Source: Mesorhizobium sp. CAU 1732
GTDB taxonomy: Bacteria > Pseudomonadota > Alphaproteobacteria > Rhizobiales > Rhizobiaceae
Direction of reading: 5' to 3'
Length of the DNA: 64,000 nucleotides
Assembly (NCBI RefSeq): GCF_039888675.1
Contig: NZ_JBDQQR010000005.1
Location: forward strand, 62,001 to 126,000
Under the pieces are notes generated by a model. That model did no database searches. It was not told the DNA's origin and worked only from the letters and a program-made list of their open reading frames with translations. Positions within the stretch are counted from its first letter, which is position 1. Each line of letters starts with the position of its first letter. This document shows, in pieces, positions 1-10,769 of the stretch. Made by a program: the position numbers and the translations under genes.

Positions 1-1996
1 GATCATCGATCACGATCGCACCTGATCCGTCGGTGAGGGCGACTTCCGTCAGGAAACCGGCGAGGGCCAAAGCGCGCTGCTCGCCTTCGCTGAGAATTTC
101 AGATGTCACCTTCGTCAGCTTTGTTTGTGGATTGACCTCGAATTCCGCCTTTGTCTTGTCGCTCTTGCGTGCGAGTCCGACATTCAGGTGCATGATGTCG
201 AACCCGGTGCGCTCCGCATCAAAGCGCGTGACCACGGCCTTCGTCAGGTGAGTATCCAGTAAATCGTTCGCCCGTTGTGTAATTCCTTTAGTCTGGACAT
301 CTGCGAGAGCCTTCAAATATGCGTCGTCGACGACCAACAGATCGCGTCGCGCGACAAGCTTCGACTTGTTCGCCGAGAGGGTCTTGCGATCCTCAAGCTC
401 GGCTTTCTCAGCCGTGAGTTTGGTTCGCTCCTCTGCATTCCCGGCTTGCGCAAGGCCGTCCTTCTCGGCTTTCAGCTTGAGTGCAAACGCTTGCACCTCA
501 AGGAGCGGCACCACCATCGGGGGCGCCGTCTCGTATGCATCACCGTGAAGGCGCGCAATCGCTTGGTCGCGGCGTTTCACCGCCGCTGCCTGGAAGCTCA
601 CGAGAAGATCAGCTAACCCCGTATCGCGCTTTCGAATTTGCTCGAGCCGGTCCGCGAAATCCACCGCCCGAAGGCAGGCTAGTTCGTGCAGTGTTGCAAC
701 CGCATCAGCGACCGCCTTCTCCGCCGCTGTCGCCGCTCGGTCCAACGTATCGTCCATGTACTTTTGGAAGCGCTGCATCCGGCTCGCCCCTTCGGGCAGC
801 AGAGGCTGCTGACACAGCACGCAGGCAGAGGGCGCGTCGTCCACGGACACCACCGGGAAGGTTTTGCCGACATAGGCTTCCTTAACCGAGTAGTCGCGGG
901 CGGCTGCCCAGAGCGCCCGCCACGTGTCGCTGCCCACTCCCGGGAGAGGCTCGTCTGTAAAGAGAGCGCCGGCGGCGACCGTGGCGGCGTTCCTTGCCGT
1001 GGTTGCCATATCGCGCAGAGCGGTAAGCTTCTCAAGGGGTTCGTCAGTCAACGTCGCTCCAACAGCGGCGCTTTCGGTAGCAAGCGTCTCTGCCCATTTG
1101 GCGAAAGCCGTGACGTCGGCGGCGGCAGCAGCACCAGCCGACAGCGCCACGGTGATTTCTACCAGGCGCTTTTGGTCTGTCTCGCAAAATGCGGTCGCCG
1201 TGTCGATCTGGGCGTCCGTCGTGAGTTTGTTGAGCGCCTTGTCGAACCGCTGGGCTGCGGTGTCCCGCGCCGGGGCGAACGATATTGCTGTAAGGCTGAC
1301 CTTGTTTCCAACCTCGGTCGCGCGCTCCGCCTCGAGCGTGTCCTTCAGGCCGAGGCAGACGCCGTTCAGTCGATGAGGCAGGGCCAGTCCGAAGGGAAGA
1401 AAGCGGATCTGATTGCCGCCATCGACGTAGATCTGCGCGGAGGCAGAATCGAAGACCGCCACCTGCATGAGTTCAGGGGAAGCCGTATTTCCCGGAGACC
1501 ATGCAATGGGAATATCTCCAGCACCTGCGTCGATGATGATCTCTGCGGTTTGCGGTCCTGTCGATACTCCATAAACGTCGGCGAGAACCTTGAGTTTGGC
1601 CGGATTCTCGACGCGCGTGCGGCAGGCAGTTCTCAAAATCCGCACGAAGCCGCTCTTGCCGCTGCCATTGCGGCCATAAACGATCGTCAGAGCTTTCGGA
1701 CAAAAGGTGAGGCCTGCCTTTGGTACGAGCCGGTTAATGTTCTCGGCATTGGCGATACCCTTCAGCACGATGGGCTGGTGTTTTCCGCCCCCGAAATGGC
1801 TTTTGACGAAAGGAACGGCCGCCGGCGGAGCGCTGGCAAGGGTGAATCCGGCAGCTTTTTTGACCATGCCCAGCAGCTCGCCGAGGTCGCCGTCCGTAAG
1901 GTCATTGCTGATCGCGAGTCTGCGCAGGGCATCCTGCTTCCAGGACGACAATTTATTCGACCAATCCAAGACATCGTCTATCGGCTCTCTAGTCAT
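1..1996 (-). CDS. AAA family ATPase with CxxC hook-like motif (3' end outside window)
   Basis: This minus-strand frame is open for 665 codons and runs off the left edge. It starts at ATG 1996 behind a GGGGGG purine run. Residues 1-50 form a small helical N-domain. Walker A is GRNGSGKS (about 108-115), the ABC-type signature is LSEGEQRALALA (about 632), and the last visible residues AIVIDD are Walker B. A CVLC pair (C392, C395) sits in the middle of the coiled part, as in Rad50 or RloC zinc hooks. The layout is that of SMC/RecF-like ATPases found in phage-defence islands. Any effector domain would lie beyond the window, so RloC-like, OLD-like or repair roles cannot be separated. It is divergent from the nuclease/ATPase cassette at 2141. 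Confidence 0.85.
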   Translation of the reverse strand, partial: MTREPIDDVLDWSNKLSSWKQDALRRLAISNDLTDGDLGELLGMVKKAAGFTLASAPPAAVPFVKSHFGGGKHQPIVLKGIANAENINRLVPKAGLTFCPKALTIVYGRNGSGKSGFVRILRTACRTRVENPAKLKVLADVYGVSTGPQTAEIIIDAGAGDIPIAWSPGNTASPELMQVAVFDSASAQIYVDGGNQIRFLPFGLALPHRLNGVCLGLKDTLEAERATEVGNKVSLTAISFAPARDTAAQRFDKALNKLTTDAQIDTATAFCETDQKRLVEITVALSAGAAAAADVTAFAKWAETLATESAAVGATLTDEPLEKLTALRDMATTARNAATVAAGALFTDEPLPGVGSDTWRALWAAARDYSVKEAYVGKTFPVVSVDDAPSACVLCQQPLLPEGASRMQRFQKYMDDTLDRAATAAEKAVADAVATLHELACLRAVDFADRLEQIRKRDTGLADLLVSFQAAAVKRRDQAIARLHGDAYETAPPMVVPLLEVQAFALKLKAEKDGLAQAGNAEERTKLTAEKAELEDRKTLSANKSKLVARRDLLVVDDAYLKALADVQTKGITQRANDLLDTHLTKAVVTRFDAERTGFDIMHLNVGLARKSDKTKAEFEVNPQTKLTKVTSEILSEGEQRALALAGFLTEVALTDGSGAIVIDD

Positions 1997-2140
1997 TATT
2001 GTCCCCCCGAATGATGATATGCTTTTATACGATTTTCTGCGGGTAATGCCCGCCCGATCAGCTAATTCAATACCACGGCGGTTGCCCAACGCGTAAGGTC
2101 CAACCCCTACGAGCAGACGGCAAACAAAAAGGGGCAGGAA

Positions 2141-3409
2141 TTGACGTATCGCTTTGTTCACGCTGCGGATATCCATCTCGACTCGCCGCTACGTTCGCTC
2201 GCGCTACGCCATACCGATCTCGCCGAGCTGATCGGCAACGCCACTCGGCAAGCCTTCGTGCGTACTATCGACCTTTGCCTCGACGAACAGGTCGATGCTC
2301 TCGTGATCGCTGGCGACCTCTACGACGGGGATCAAACCTCGATGAAGACGGCCCGCTTTCTGGCCGAGCAACTGCGGCGCCTCGACCAGGCGGGCATCCG
2401 CGTCTTCATCATCCGCGGCAATCATGACGCGCTGTCGAGGATCACCAAGGAATTGGTGCTCCCCGATTCCGTGAAAGTTTTCGGCGGACGAGCGGAAGCG
2501 ATCGCTATCGATCGGGCTCCCGGACGCGTCCCCGTCGTCATCCATGGCCTGAGCTTTGCTCAGCCCCATGCGCCGGAGAACCTCCTGGGGCGGTTTCGAC
2601 CTGTGGTGGATGGGGCGATCAATATTGGCATTCTGCATACGAGCCTAGGCGGCTCCCGCGATCACGACCTCTATGCTCCGTGCAGCCTTTTCGATCTCCA
2701 GGCGACGGGATTTCACTATTGGGCGCTTGGCCACGTGCACAAGCGCTCCACCGCCGAGGGAGCGTGCGCGATTGTGATGCCGGGCATGCCGCAGGGTCGC
2801 GATATCAACGAAGCGGGACCTAAATCGGTCACGCTCGTGACCATCTCCGACGATCGTTCGATTCGCTTGGAAGAGCATTTCACCAGCGTCGCTCAATTCG
2901 AGCGGATTTCCATCGACGCCACCGGTTTGGACGATTGGCGCGATTTGGTGTCGGCCCTGACACGCGCGCTCGAGAACGTGCGCGATGAGGTCCGCGCCGA
3001 ACATCTTGTTGCGCGCGTGCGCATAACGGGCGCGACACCGTTGGCTTGGCGCATGCGGCGTGACAGCGACTTGCTGAAAGCCGAAGCCGACGACAGAGCC
3101 TCCGTGATCGGTCGCAGCTGGATCGAGCAGCTCGAAATCGCTAGCCGTCCCGTAGAAGAGCGAGGCGAGGCCTCCGGCGACCCAATCAGGGAGCTTCATC
3201 GCCTGATCGAAGACGATGTCCTCACGTCGGCGGCATTGCGAAGCGAACTCACCAGCATCGCCGAAGAGATACGGGCTCAGTTGCCGCAAGAATGTCGGGA
3301 CATTTTTGGCAAGGATGAAGCCGCCTTCCAAGATGTCGTCGCTCGTCTGGCACAAGAGGGCGCCGAGGGCGTCGTGGCGCGCCTCGAGGCTGCCGGCGGG
3401 GAGAGTTGA
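2141..3409 (+). CDS. Mre11/SbcD/YhaO-like metallophosphoesterase (DNA exonuclease)
   Basis: The 422-residue protein is of the calcineurin-like phosphoesterase fold. Metal-binding motifs appear in order: ADIHLDSP (D10, H12), IAGDLYDGD (about D59), RGNHDALS, and the C-terminal GHVHKRS. This is the signature of Mre11/SbcD/YhaO nucleases that process DNA ends with a Rad50-like ATPase. The C-terminal 150 residues are helical and probably bind the partner. The start is TTG at 2141 behind GGGGCAGGAA; no ATG lies nearby in frame. It is separated by only 3 nt from the YhaN-like gene, so the pair is surely co-translated. The nuclease function is known for the family; a defence role is inferred from the neighbours. 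Confidence 0.9.
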   Translation: MTYRFVHAADIHLDSPLRSLALRHTDLAELIGNATRQAFVRTIDLCLDEQVDALVIAGDLYDGDQTSMKTARFLAEQLRRLDQAGIRVFIIRGNHDALSRITKELVLPDSVKVFGGRAEAIAIDRAPGRVPVVIHGLSFAQPHAPENLLGRFRPVVDGAINIGILHTSLGGSRDHDLYAPCSLFDLQATGFHYWALGHVHKRSTAEGACAIVMPGMPQGRDINEAGPKSVTLVTISDDRSIRLEEHFTSVAQFERISIDATGLDDWRDLVSALTRALENVRDEVRAEHLVARVRITGATPLAWRMRRDSDLLKAEADDRASVIGRSWIEQLEIASRPVEERGEASGDPIRELHRLIEDDVLTSAALRSELTSIAEEIRAQLPQECRDIFGKDEAAFQDVVARLAQEGAEGVVARLEAAGGES

Positions 3410-3412
3410 GCC

Positions 3413-6400
3413 ATGCGCCTCCGTCGTCTTGACCTCACCCGCTACGGCAAATTTACCGACCGCAGCATTGACTTCGGCGAGCCAACAGCAGGCGAGCCAG
3501 ACCTGCATGTTATCTATGGTCCGAATGAAGCCGGGAAATCGACGGTATTTTCCGCCTTTCTCGATCTCTTGTTCGGGATCGGCCCACAGAGCCCGTACAA
3601 CTTCCTCCACCCATATGCGACCATGCGGATCGGTGCCTTGCTGGATAGCGGCGGCGAAACTAGGCGCTTCGCGCGCCTCAAGCGCCCGCAGAACAGTCTC
3701 ATCGATGGTGAAGACCGCAGCATTCCTGAAGTCGCTATCCGCGGCGAACTCGGCGGCATTGATCGCGATGCCTATCGCACGATGTTCTCGCTTGACGATG
3801 AAACGCTGGAAAAGGGCGGCGAAAGCATCTTGTCCAGCAAAGGCGATCTCGGCCAATTGCTGTTCTCGGCCAGCGCGGGTCTCTCGCATCTCAGCGACAG
3901 ACTCGGTGCTCTGACAGCGGATGCAGAAAGCTTTTACAAGTATCGCGCGCGCTCTGGCGCGCTGGCTGACCTGAAAGCACGTCTGGCCCAACTCAAGGCG
4001 GAGCGTGAGCAGTTCGATACGCTCGCGACGGAACATGCCAGGCTTGTAGACGGCCGGGACCGGGCAGCTACCCAGTATAATGAAGCGATCAAGGAACGTG
4101 GAGACATCCACCGCCGCATGGACGAGATCCAGCGTTATCTCACCGCATTGCCTCGCCTTTTCGCTTTGCGCGGCATCCGTGCGCGACTCGCGCCCTTGGC
4201 CGATATTCCCGAAGCTCCGCGAGGGTGGGCGTCCGAGGTACCCGACCTCCAGCGAAACGAAATCGAGCTCGGCGTCAAAACCAGGACGGTCGCGGACGAG
4301 ATCAGCCAGCTTTCACACCAGATGAAGGAGATCGTCGTCAACGAGCCCGCATTACGGATTGCCGAGCGAGTGGAGCGGTTGGCCGAGCTGCGCGCGCGTT
4401 ACGTCACGGCTGAAAAGGACCTTCCCGAGCGGCGTGTGCAGTTGCGCGAGCTCGACCTCGCGATTTCCGGAATTCTTCACCGCATTGAGCGGCCCGAGGA
4501 AGCTGAGCCCAAGCGGCTTGTACTGGGCGCAGCTACCATCGGTCGTCTGCGCGATCTGATCGAGTCGCGATCTGGCATCGACGCCGCGATCCGCACTGCT
4601 GCCGGAGAGCTTGAAGAGGCGCGGCGCCGGCTCGATGAAACTTCCGCGAAGCTGCCAGTGAGCGATTCGGATTCTCAAGCGCGCGGCGAACGTGAGCGCG
4701 CTTTCGCGGAACTGGCCGTCGTGGTCGAGGCGCTTCGTTCCGCCGACCATGATGTTCGGCGTCGGCACGCCGAGCGCGCTCGCGCTGCCGCCGTTGAGGT
4801 GCTGAACGATCGACTCGCTGAATTGCGCCCGTGGCAGGGTACCGAGAATGAGCTCGTCGCCATGGACTGCCCAAGTTCAGAAGCGCTTCAGAATTGGAAG
4901 ATGCGCCGTGGCGAGGCCGAGTCGACAGGGTCCCAGCGCGCGGCAGAGATTGAACGGCTGACGACCATCCTTAGGCATTGCGAAGCCGAGCAGGCCAGCT
5001 TCGCATCGACGACAGGTGTCGTCTCCGACCACGAAGCTGCAGAAATCCGAACTCAGCGTGAGCAAGCTTGGGCGGTGCATCGTCGGACGCTTGACGCGGC
5101 GTCCGCTGATAATTTCGAGGCCGCCTTGCGGCACGATGATATCGTAAGCGCCGGGCGCTTTTCTCACATGGGCGATCTTGCGAGGCTGCATCAGAATGGG
5201 CAAGCGCTCGCCGTCGCCAAGGCGGATCTGACACGCGCCGTCGAGCTTGGCCGCGGGGCCGATGCAATGTTGGCGGCAATCGATGCGGAGATCGCGACCG
5301 GAACCGGTACGATAGCCTCCTGCTTCCCTGGGACACCGTCGCTCACGCAGCTTGAGTCTTGGCTCGCTCGTCGTGACAAGGCGCTCGAGGCCCGCCAAGC
5401 GGTTCAAATCGCCTCGCGGGACATCCGTTCTGCTGAGAAAGATGCGGCCGTCGCTGTCGAACGGCTTATAGCCGCGATGACGGCCGCTGGCCTTTCGCCG
5501 GGCTCTGACGCGAGCTTCGATGTTATACTCGCCAAGGCTCAGACGTCGCTCGATCGCGAAGCTGAGCTCCGCCGTCTCCGTGACGAGCTGGATGACCGCG
5601 GCCACGATGTCGTCCTGCGAGAACGCACTGTGGAACAGGCAGGATCGGATGATCGGGCCTGGGCAGAGGCGTGGGCAAAGACGTGCCGCGGGTGCTGGCT
5701 AGGCGAGGCGCTTGAGCTGCCCGGCGTGGGCGCCGTACGCGAGGCGCTCGCTGCGGTCTCCGAGCTTTCGCCCACCATCGAGAAGCGCGCTACACTGCTG
5801 GATCGTATCGAGAAGATGGAAAGGGACCAACTTGCATTCAATGAGGAGGTCGTTGCACTCACACGACTTCTGGAAATCGAAGTCGGGTCCGAAACCGTGC
5901 TCGCGTTGGCGCAGCGTATCGGAGAACAGGTTCGCAACGCAGCCGTCGACCGAGATCGCCGATCCAGCTTAACGAATAGGGTCGAAACGGCAAAGGAACG
6001 GCAGAGCGAGCTCGCTGAAGCCGAAGCCGTTCACAACGAGCACAAGCGACGAATGACGGCGTTTTTCGGAGTCGTCTCTCTTGAAGAGGTGGGCCAGAAG
6101 CTGTCAGCCATCGAGCGACGAGCCGAACTTATGGCTCAGGCGCGGGATGCGGAGCAGGACATTGTCGAGGCATTGCGAGCGTCCGATGTTGCGGCTGCCG
6201 AGGTAGCCCTCGATCTGTCGGACAGACCTGCTCTCGATTCGGAGTTAGCCGAGTTGACCGCACAAGCGGACGAACACGACAAGCGGTGTCATGAGCTGTT
6301 CGCGGCAAAATCCGCCGCTCAGGACCGGGTCGAAGGGATTGGTGGAGACGCAAAGGTGGCTCTCATAGAGGAGCGCCGACGTACAACGCTTCTCGAGATC

Positions 6401-6916
6401 GAGGACGGCGCCGTGCGTTACCTTCAGCTCCGCGCCGGCATCGCGGCTACACAGCAGGCGCTTGCTGCTTATCGAGAACGCCATCGCAGCTCGATGATGG
6501 CGCGAGCTTCCGAAGCGTTTCGAACCATCAGTCGGGACGCCTATACCGGGCTCGTCGCGCAGCCTGGCAAGGACGGCGACACGCTGATAGCGCTTTCGGC
6601 CGAGGGCGGCTCGAAAGCCGCCGACAAACTCTCCAAGGGCACGCGCTTTCAGCTCTATCTTGCCTTGCGCGTCGCAGGATACCACGAGTTCGTCCGCTCC
6701 CGCAGTTCCGTGCCCTTCGTCGCAGACGACATCATGGAGACGTTTGATGATTTCCGCGCCGAGGAGGCGTTTCGCCTCTTCGCGGAAATGGCTCAGGCCG
6801 GCCAGGTGATCTACCTGACACATCACCAGCATCTGTGTGACATTGTTCAGCGCGTTTGCCCGGCGGCGCGGCTGCACCGACTAGACGGCGATGAGATGAC
6901 AAGGAACGTCGCTTGA
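3413..6916 (+). CDS. YhaN/Rad50-like AAA ATPase, coiled coil
   Basis: This is a 1167-residue SMC-like ATPase. Walker A is GPNEAGKST at residues 36-44, followed by the typical YhaN N-terminal lobe. A long Glu/Arg/Ala-rich coiled coil spans roughly 170-1000, and the C-terminal lobe has the signature KLSKGTRFQ, Walker B FVADDIMETFDD and the H-loop region YLTHHQH. The family (AAA_27) partners with YhaO-type nucleases. A CRGC sequence near residue 756 is off-centre in the coil, so I do not call it a zinc hook. The start ATG is 3 nt after the nuclease stop. It presumably drives ATP-dependent opening or scanning of DNA for the nuclease; the substrate is unknown. Confidence 0.9.
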   Translation: MRLRRLDLTRYGKFTDRSIDFGEPTAGEPDLHVIYGPNEAGKSTVFSAFLDLLFGIGPQSPYNFLHPYATMRIGALLDSGGETRRFARLKRPQNSLIDGEDRSIPEVAIRGELGGIDRDAYRTMFSLDDETLEKGGESILSSKGDLGQLLFSASAGLSHLSDRLGALTADAESFYKYRARSGALADLKARLAQLKAEREQFDTLATEHARLVDGRDRAATQYNEAIKERGDIHRRMDEIQRYLTALPRLFALRGIRARLAPLADIPEAPRGWASEVPDLQRNEIELGVKTRTVADEISQLSHQMKEIVVNEPALRIAERVERLAELRARYVTAEKDLPERRVQLRELDLAISGILHRIERPEEAEPKRLVLGAATIGRLRDLIESRSGIDAAIRTAAGELEEARRRLDETSAKLPVSDSDSQARGERERAFAELAVVVEALRSADHDVRRRHAERARAAAVEVLNDRLAELRPWQGTENELVAMDCPSSEALQNWKMRRGEAESTGSQRAAEIERLTTILRHCEAEQASFASTTGVVSDHEAAEIRTQREQAWAVHRRTLDAASADNFEAALRHDDIVSAGRFSHMGDLARLHQNGQALAVAKADLTRAVELGRGADAMLAAIDAEIATGTGTIASCFPGTPSLTQLESWLARRDKALEARQAVQIASRDIRSAEKDAAVAVERLIAAMTAAGLSPGSDASFDVILAKAQTSLDREAELRRLRDELDDRGHDVVLRERTVEQAGSDDRAWAEAWAKTCRGCWLGEALELPGVGAVREALAAVSELSPTIEKRATLLDRIEKMERDQLAFNEEVVALTRLLEIEVGSETVLALAQRIGEQVRNAAVDRDRRSSLTNRVETAKERQSELAEAEAVHNEHKRRMTAFFGVVSLEEVGQKLSAIERRAELMAQARDAEQDIVEALRASDVAAAEVALDLSDRPALDSELAELTAQADEHDKRCHELFAAKSAAQDRVEGIGGDAKVALIEERRRTTLLEIEDGAVRYLQLRAGIAATQQALAAYRERHRSSMMARASEAFRTISRDAYTGLVAQPGKDGDTLIALSAEGGSKAADKLSKGTRFQLYLALRVAGYHEFVRSRSSVPFVADDIMETFDDFRAEEAFRLFAEMAQAGQVIYLTHHQHLCDIVQRVCPAARLHRLDGDEMTRNVA

Positions 6917-7049
6917 TGTCGTATGCTACGATTTGTGACGGCTGAGCCGCGCATTACATCAGCGATCAGGTGACGCGATGATGGACACAGAGGGATTGTC
7001 AGGCGACGTATACTTGGCACCTTAGCGAATTGGAGAGGCAAACCAGATA

Positions 7050-10000
7050 ATGGCGGACGGCGGGGATCGACCGTATTTCAAGTATTCCATCGTTCAGCTT
7101 GAAGAACTCTTCGAGCGATCCGGTGGGGATGTGGTTATCCTGAAGGCATTGGGACGCGAGCTCGCCGATCACCGAGGTACTGACCGCGCCGCGCGGCTCC
7201 TCGAGAAGGTGAAGCTCACATTGTCCGCTACTCGTCAGCGACGCGTCAACGCGGCTGACGAATTTGTCGAGAGTCCCCCTCCACTCGGAGCGAAGGTCAT
7301 CGCATTCCCCAAGCCGGATCCGATGACGCCCAAGCCATCGCCATCGCGGCCGGCTGAACCGTCGGGAAGAGTTGAGCTTCCGCCTGTCCTCGACCTAGGC
7401 GCGCTTCCGATCTTCACCGCAACCCATACGGAGAATGAGCCGCGCGCCATTCTGGCTGCATGGAGCGCGCTTGAGTCACTGTCGCCCCAGACATTTCGGC
7501 GGCCGGAGGATCTCGCCGCCGGCGATCGCCGCAGTGTCACGGATTTTGCCAAAGGCGGCGTTCCCTGGGGCAGGGGAGAGCGATCGAAGCCGAAGTATCA
7601 GCTCTACTACCAGATCATTCTGGAATCGGTCGCCATGGACAAGGCGACAGAGGCGCTGATCAAATCCTTCGGACAGGACGAGGAGCGTGGGACTCGGGTC
7701 AGGGAAAAGGCCGCGATCGGCGCGATCCTCGTCGACAAGGACGGCTTCCTGCTGGAAGATAAATCCGTGGCCATATCGAGCTTCGCATGGGCCCTTCCTC
7801 TCGCCTTGCGGCTTGAACTCGGTGCGCTCGGCGCTTGGCCGACGATCGAGGAGAAGATCAAAGCCAAGGTCGAGGAAATCCTGCGCAGACGCGGTCACGA
7901 CGGTCAGCCCCTCGCATTGGATATTGCCACGATCGAGACGGCATATCGCTGGCTTGTGCGCCAGTTTGGCCTGGCCTCGGATCTGTTGGAGCCACCTTCT
8001 TTCGCCCTGCGGGTGTACCACTACTACAAAGCCAAGAATCCTCCCGAGGTCGCTCTCCTCAATTCCTTCTTCCTGAACGATCTCGCGAAGGCCGCAGCCC
8101 TCGTCGCAGGCCCGTCTGCGCCGGCTGGTCTTAAGGGCTATCTTGGTCTCGAACGACCCACCACCGCCGTCGACCTTTTCGCCTCTGCGGGGGCGGTCGA
8201 AGAGGCGGTCGCCCCTAGGTTGACGCCGCTGGCGCGATGGCCGTCTCCCGGCGGCCATCCGCTTGTTCTGCTGCAGCAAGCAGCCGTGAACCTGACTCGG
8301 AAGGAGTTGCTGGGTAAGGACCGTATTATTGCCGTCAACGGACCACCCGGGACCGGGAAGACGACGTTGCTGCGCGACATCGTCGCCGCGAGCGTGCTCG
8401 ATCGGGCGCTCGCCATGGCGACCTTCGAGGATCCGGAATCCGCATTCACACCGTCCGGCCAGAAACTCCAGACCGGCGATGCCGGCTATCTGCATCTGTA
8501 CAAACTCGATCCCCGGCTCCGGGGCCATGAGGTCCTTGTCGCGTCGAGCAACAACAAGGCTGTCGAGAACATCAGCCGTGAGCTTCCCGCCCGCAAGGCT
8601 ATCGGCCGAGGGGCGGACGAGATCAGCTATTTCCGCACCGTGAGCGATCTGGTTTACGGCCCGCGCGAGTCGGAGGACGATGACGAACGGGCGCGCCAGG
8701 AGCCGATCGAAACCTGGGGAATGATCGCAGCGGTCCTGGGCAACGCCCTAAACAGGGCAACCTTCACCCAGCGGTTCTGGTGGCACAAGGATCGTGGCTT
8801 TCGGATCTACCTGAAGGCGGCGAAGGGCGATTCCGTTGTCGAGGAGGTCAAGGACGAGGCGACCGGCCGGATCGTCGAGCGTCGTATTCCGGCCATCGTG
8901 TCGTTGGAGGCCCCCCCGTCGCCCCAGCAGGCGAAGGCGAACTGGCGCAAGGCGCGGGCCCGGCTGAATGCACTCAAGCGCGAGGTCGAGACCGAGCTCA
9001 CGGCGATCGAAGGCGTGCGTGCGCTGTGTTTGAAGCTCTCGCCGGCCAGGGCAGAAATAGCCGAGGTAGAGAAGGTCAAATCCCGCCTCGCCGGCCAACG
9101 TCTCGAAGTTGAGCGGGAGCGTGACGCCAGCGAAGCGACCGTCGCGGATCGCCGTCGCGCACATGAAGCGGACTCTGCCGCGCTTGCTGCCGTCCGTCGC
9201 CGTCGCCCCGCTTTCTTCGCGCGCCTCTTCCGCATGCAGGTGTGGAGGGATTGACAGCTAGCCAACGAACCGTTGCTCGCCGCCGCCGGAGCTTCCGCGC
9301 AGAAGTTGCGCGAAGCCGAGCGATCATTCTCCGATGTCGTCGCGTCGTTGGGCAGGATCTCCGCCGAGATCACCAAAGCAGATGCTCGTCTGGCGCCGCT
9401 TGCAGCGACCGTCCGGACGCTGATGGAAGAGCTGGAGCCACATCGCGCGGTCCTCGGCGATCGCATCGTTGATGCCGACTTCTTCGCCCGCGGTCACGAG
9501 GCGTCGAATCTTGAGGCTCCCTGGATTCCCGATCGGCTGCACCGGAAAAGAGAAGACCTATTCGTTGCCGCGATGGAGGTGCATCGTGCCTTTATCGATG
9601 CGTCGGCCCAAAAGATCCTGCACAATGTTGGCGCGCTGATGAACGTCTTCAGCGCGGGACCGCCACCCGACGAAGCGCGCCGCAGTCTGCTCGGCGACCT
9701 CTGGTCGACCCTGTTCATGGTGGTGCCTCTCGTCTCCACCACCTTTGCCTCGGTTGACAGGATGCTCGGACTGTTGCCGCCTGGCAGCATTGGCTGGTTG
9801 CTGGTCGACGAGGCCGGCCAGGCGCTCCCTCAGGCTGCCGTCGGAGGTGTGATGCGCGCTCGCCGTTCGATCATCGTCGGTGATCCGCTGCAGATCCCAC
9901 CGGTCGTGACACTGCCGGCGCGCCTCAACGCCGAGATCTGCCGGTTCTTCAGGATCGATATGGCCCTCTGGTCGGCGCCAGAAGCCTCTACCCAGACACT

Positions 10001-10676
10001 TGCCGACCGTGCCTCCTCCTATCAGGCGAGTTTTCGGTCCGATCAGGGGCCGCGTCGTGTTGGCATGCCCCTCCTCGTGCATCGGCGTTGCCAAGAGCCG
10101 ATGTTCGGGATTTCCAATCGCATAGCGTATGATGGGCAGATGGTGCACGCGCCCGCACCGAGGGATGCTGGCGAGGTAGGCTCTGTCTTGGGGCCGACCA
10201 AATGGCTCGACATCGATGGCGAGGCGGATACGAAATGGTGCGCAGCCGAGGGCGATGTCGTTGTCGCGATGCTTCGCAAACTCACCAGCGCTGGCGTCAC
10301 GGAGCCTGACCTCTTCATCATCACGCCGTTCCGCGTCGTCGCCCAAGAAATGCGCCGCCGGCTGCGGCAGGAGAAGGATCTGGTTGAGCGCCTGAATATC
10401 GATATTGAGGAGTGGACCGAAGATCGTGTTGGCACCATCCATACCGTGCAAGGCCGAGAAGCCGAGTCGGTCATTCTCCTCCTCGGCGCCCCGGCGGCCT
10501 CCCAGCACGGCGCAAGGAACTGGGCGGCCGGCACGCCCAACATCCTGAACGTTGCTGTGTCGCGTGCAAAGCAGAACTTTTACGTCGTTGGCTCGTACGC
10601 TGCCTGGTCAAGCGTCGGCCATGCAAGGGAGCTTGCGTCGTTACGGCGGGCGCGCATCGGTCAGACAGGCGCGTAG
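7050..10676 (+). pseudogene. SF1 (Upf1/Dna2-like) AAA helicase split by an in-frame TGA
   Basis: One frame runs for 1208 codons, broken only by TGA at 9252-9254 (codon 735). Before the stop, Walker A GPPGTGKT is at residues 431-438. After it come the DEAG box in WLLVDEAGQALPQ, the motif III-like GDPLQIPP, and motifs V/VI in GTIHTVQGREAES and NVAVSRAKQNFYVVGS. This is the AAA_11/AAA_12 helicase arrangement. Coding quality continues unchanged across the stop, and the context (D-stop-Q-L-A) fits a TGG Trp to TGA change. The second half has only a TTG at 9273 with no nearby Shine-Dalgarno. It lies 133 nt after the YhaN-like gene and is probably the third gene of that cassette. Sequencing error is an alternative. 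Confidence 0.8.
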
Positions 10677-10769
10677 GAAACACTGTCCGAAATTCATATA
10701 CAAACTTCGGATAGCACCGGCCTTCGATCGGTGGCTGGAGGCCGTTTCCTGTCCTCGGTTTGGTTCGCG

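Noticed and set aside
686..2014. Long plus-strand open frame of 442 codons
   Set aside because: It lies opposite the AAA ATPase, has no recognisable motifs and an unnatural composition; the minus strand carries Walker A, hook and signature motifs.
2645..4111. Minus-strand frame of 488 codons opposite the nuclease/ATPase genes
   Set aside because: Antisense shadow in high-GC DNA; the plus strand has complete phosphoesterase and Rad50-like motifs.
9252..9254. TGA as a selenocysteine codon in the helicase
   Set aside because: No selenoprotein family matches, no hairpin of SECIS type is evident after it, and a Trp codon change is simpler.
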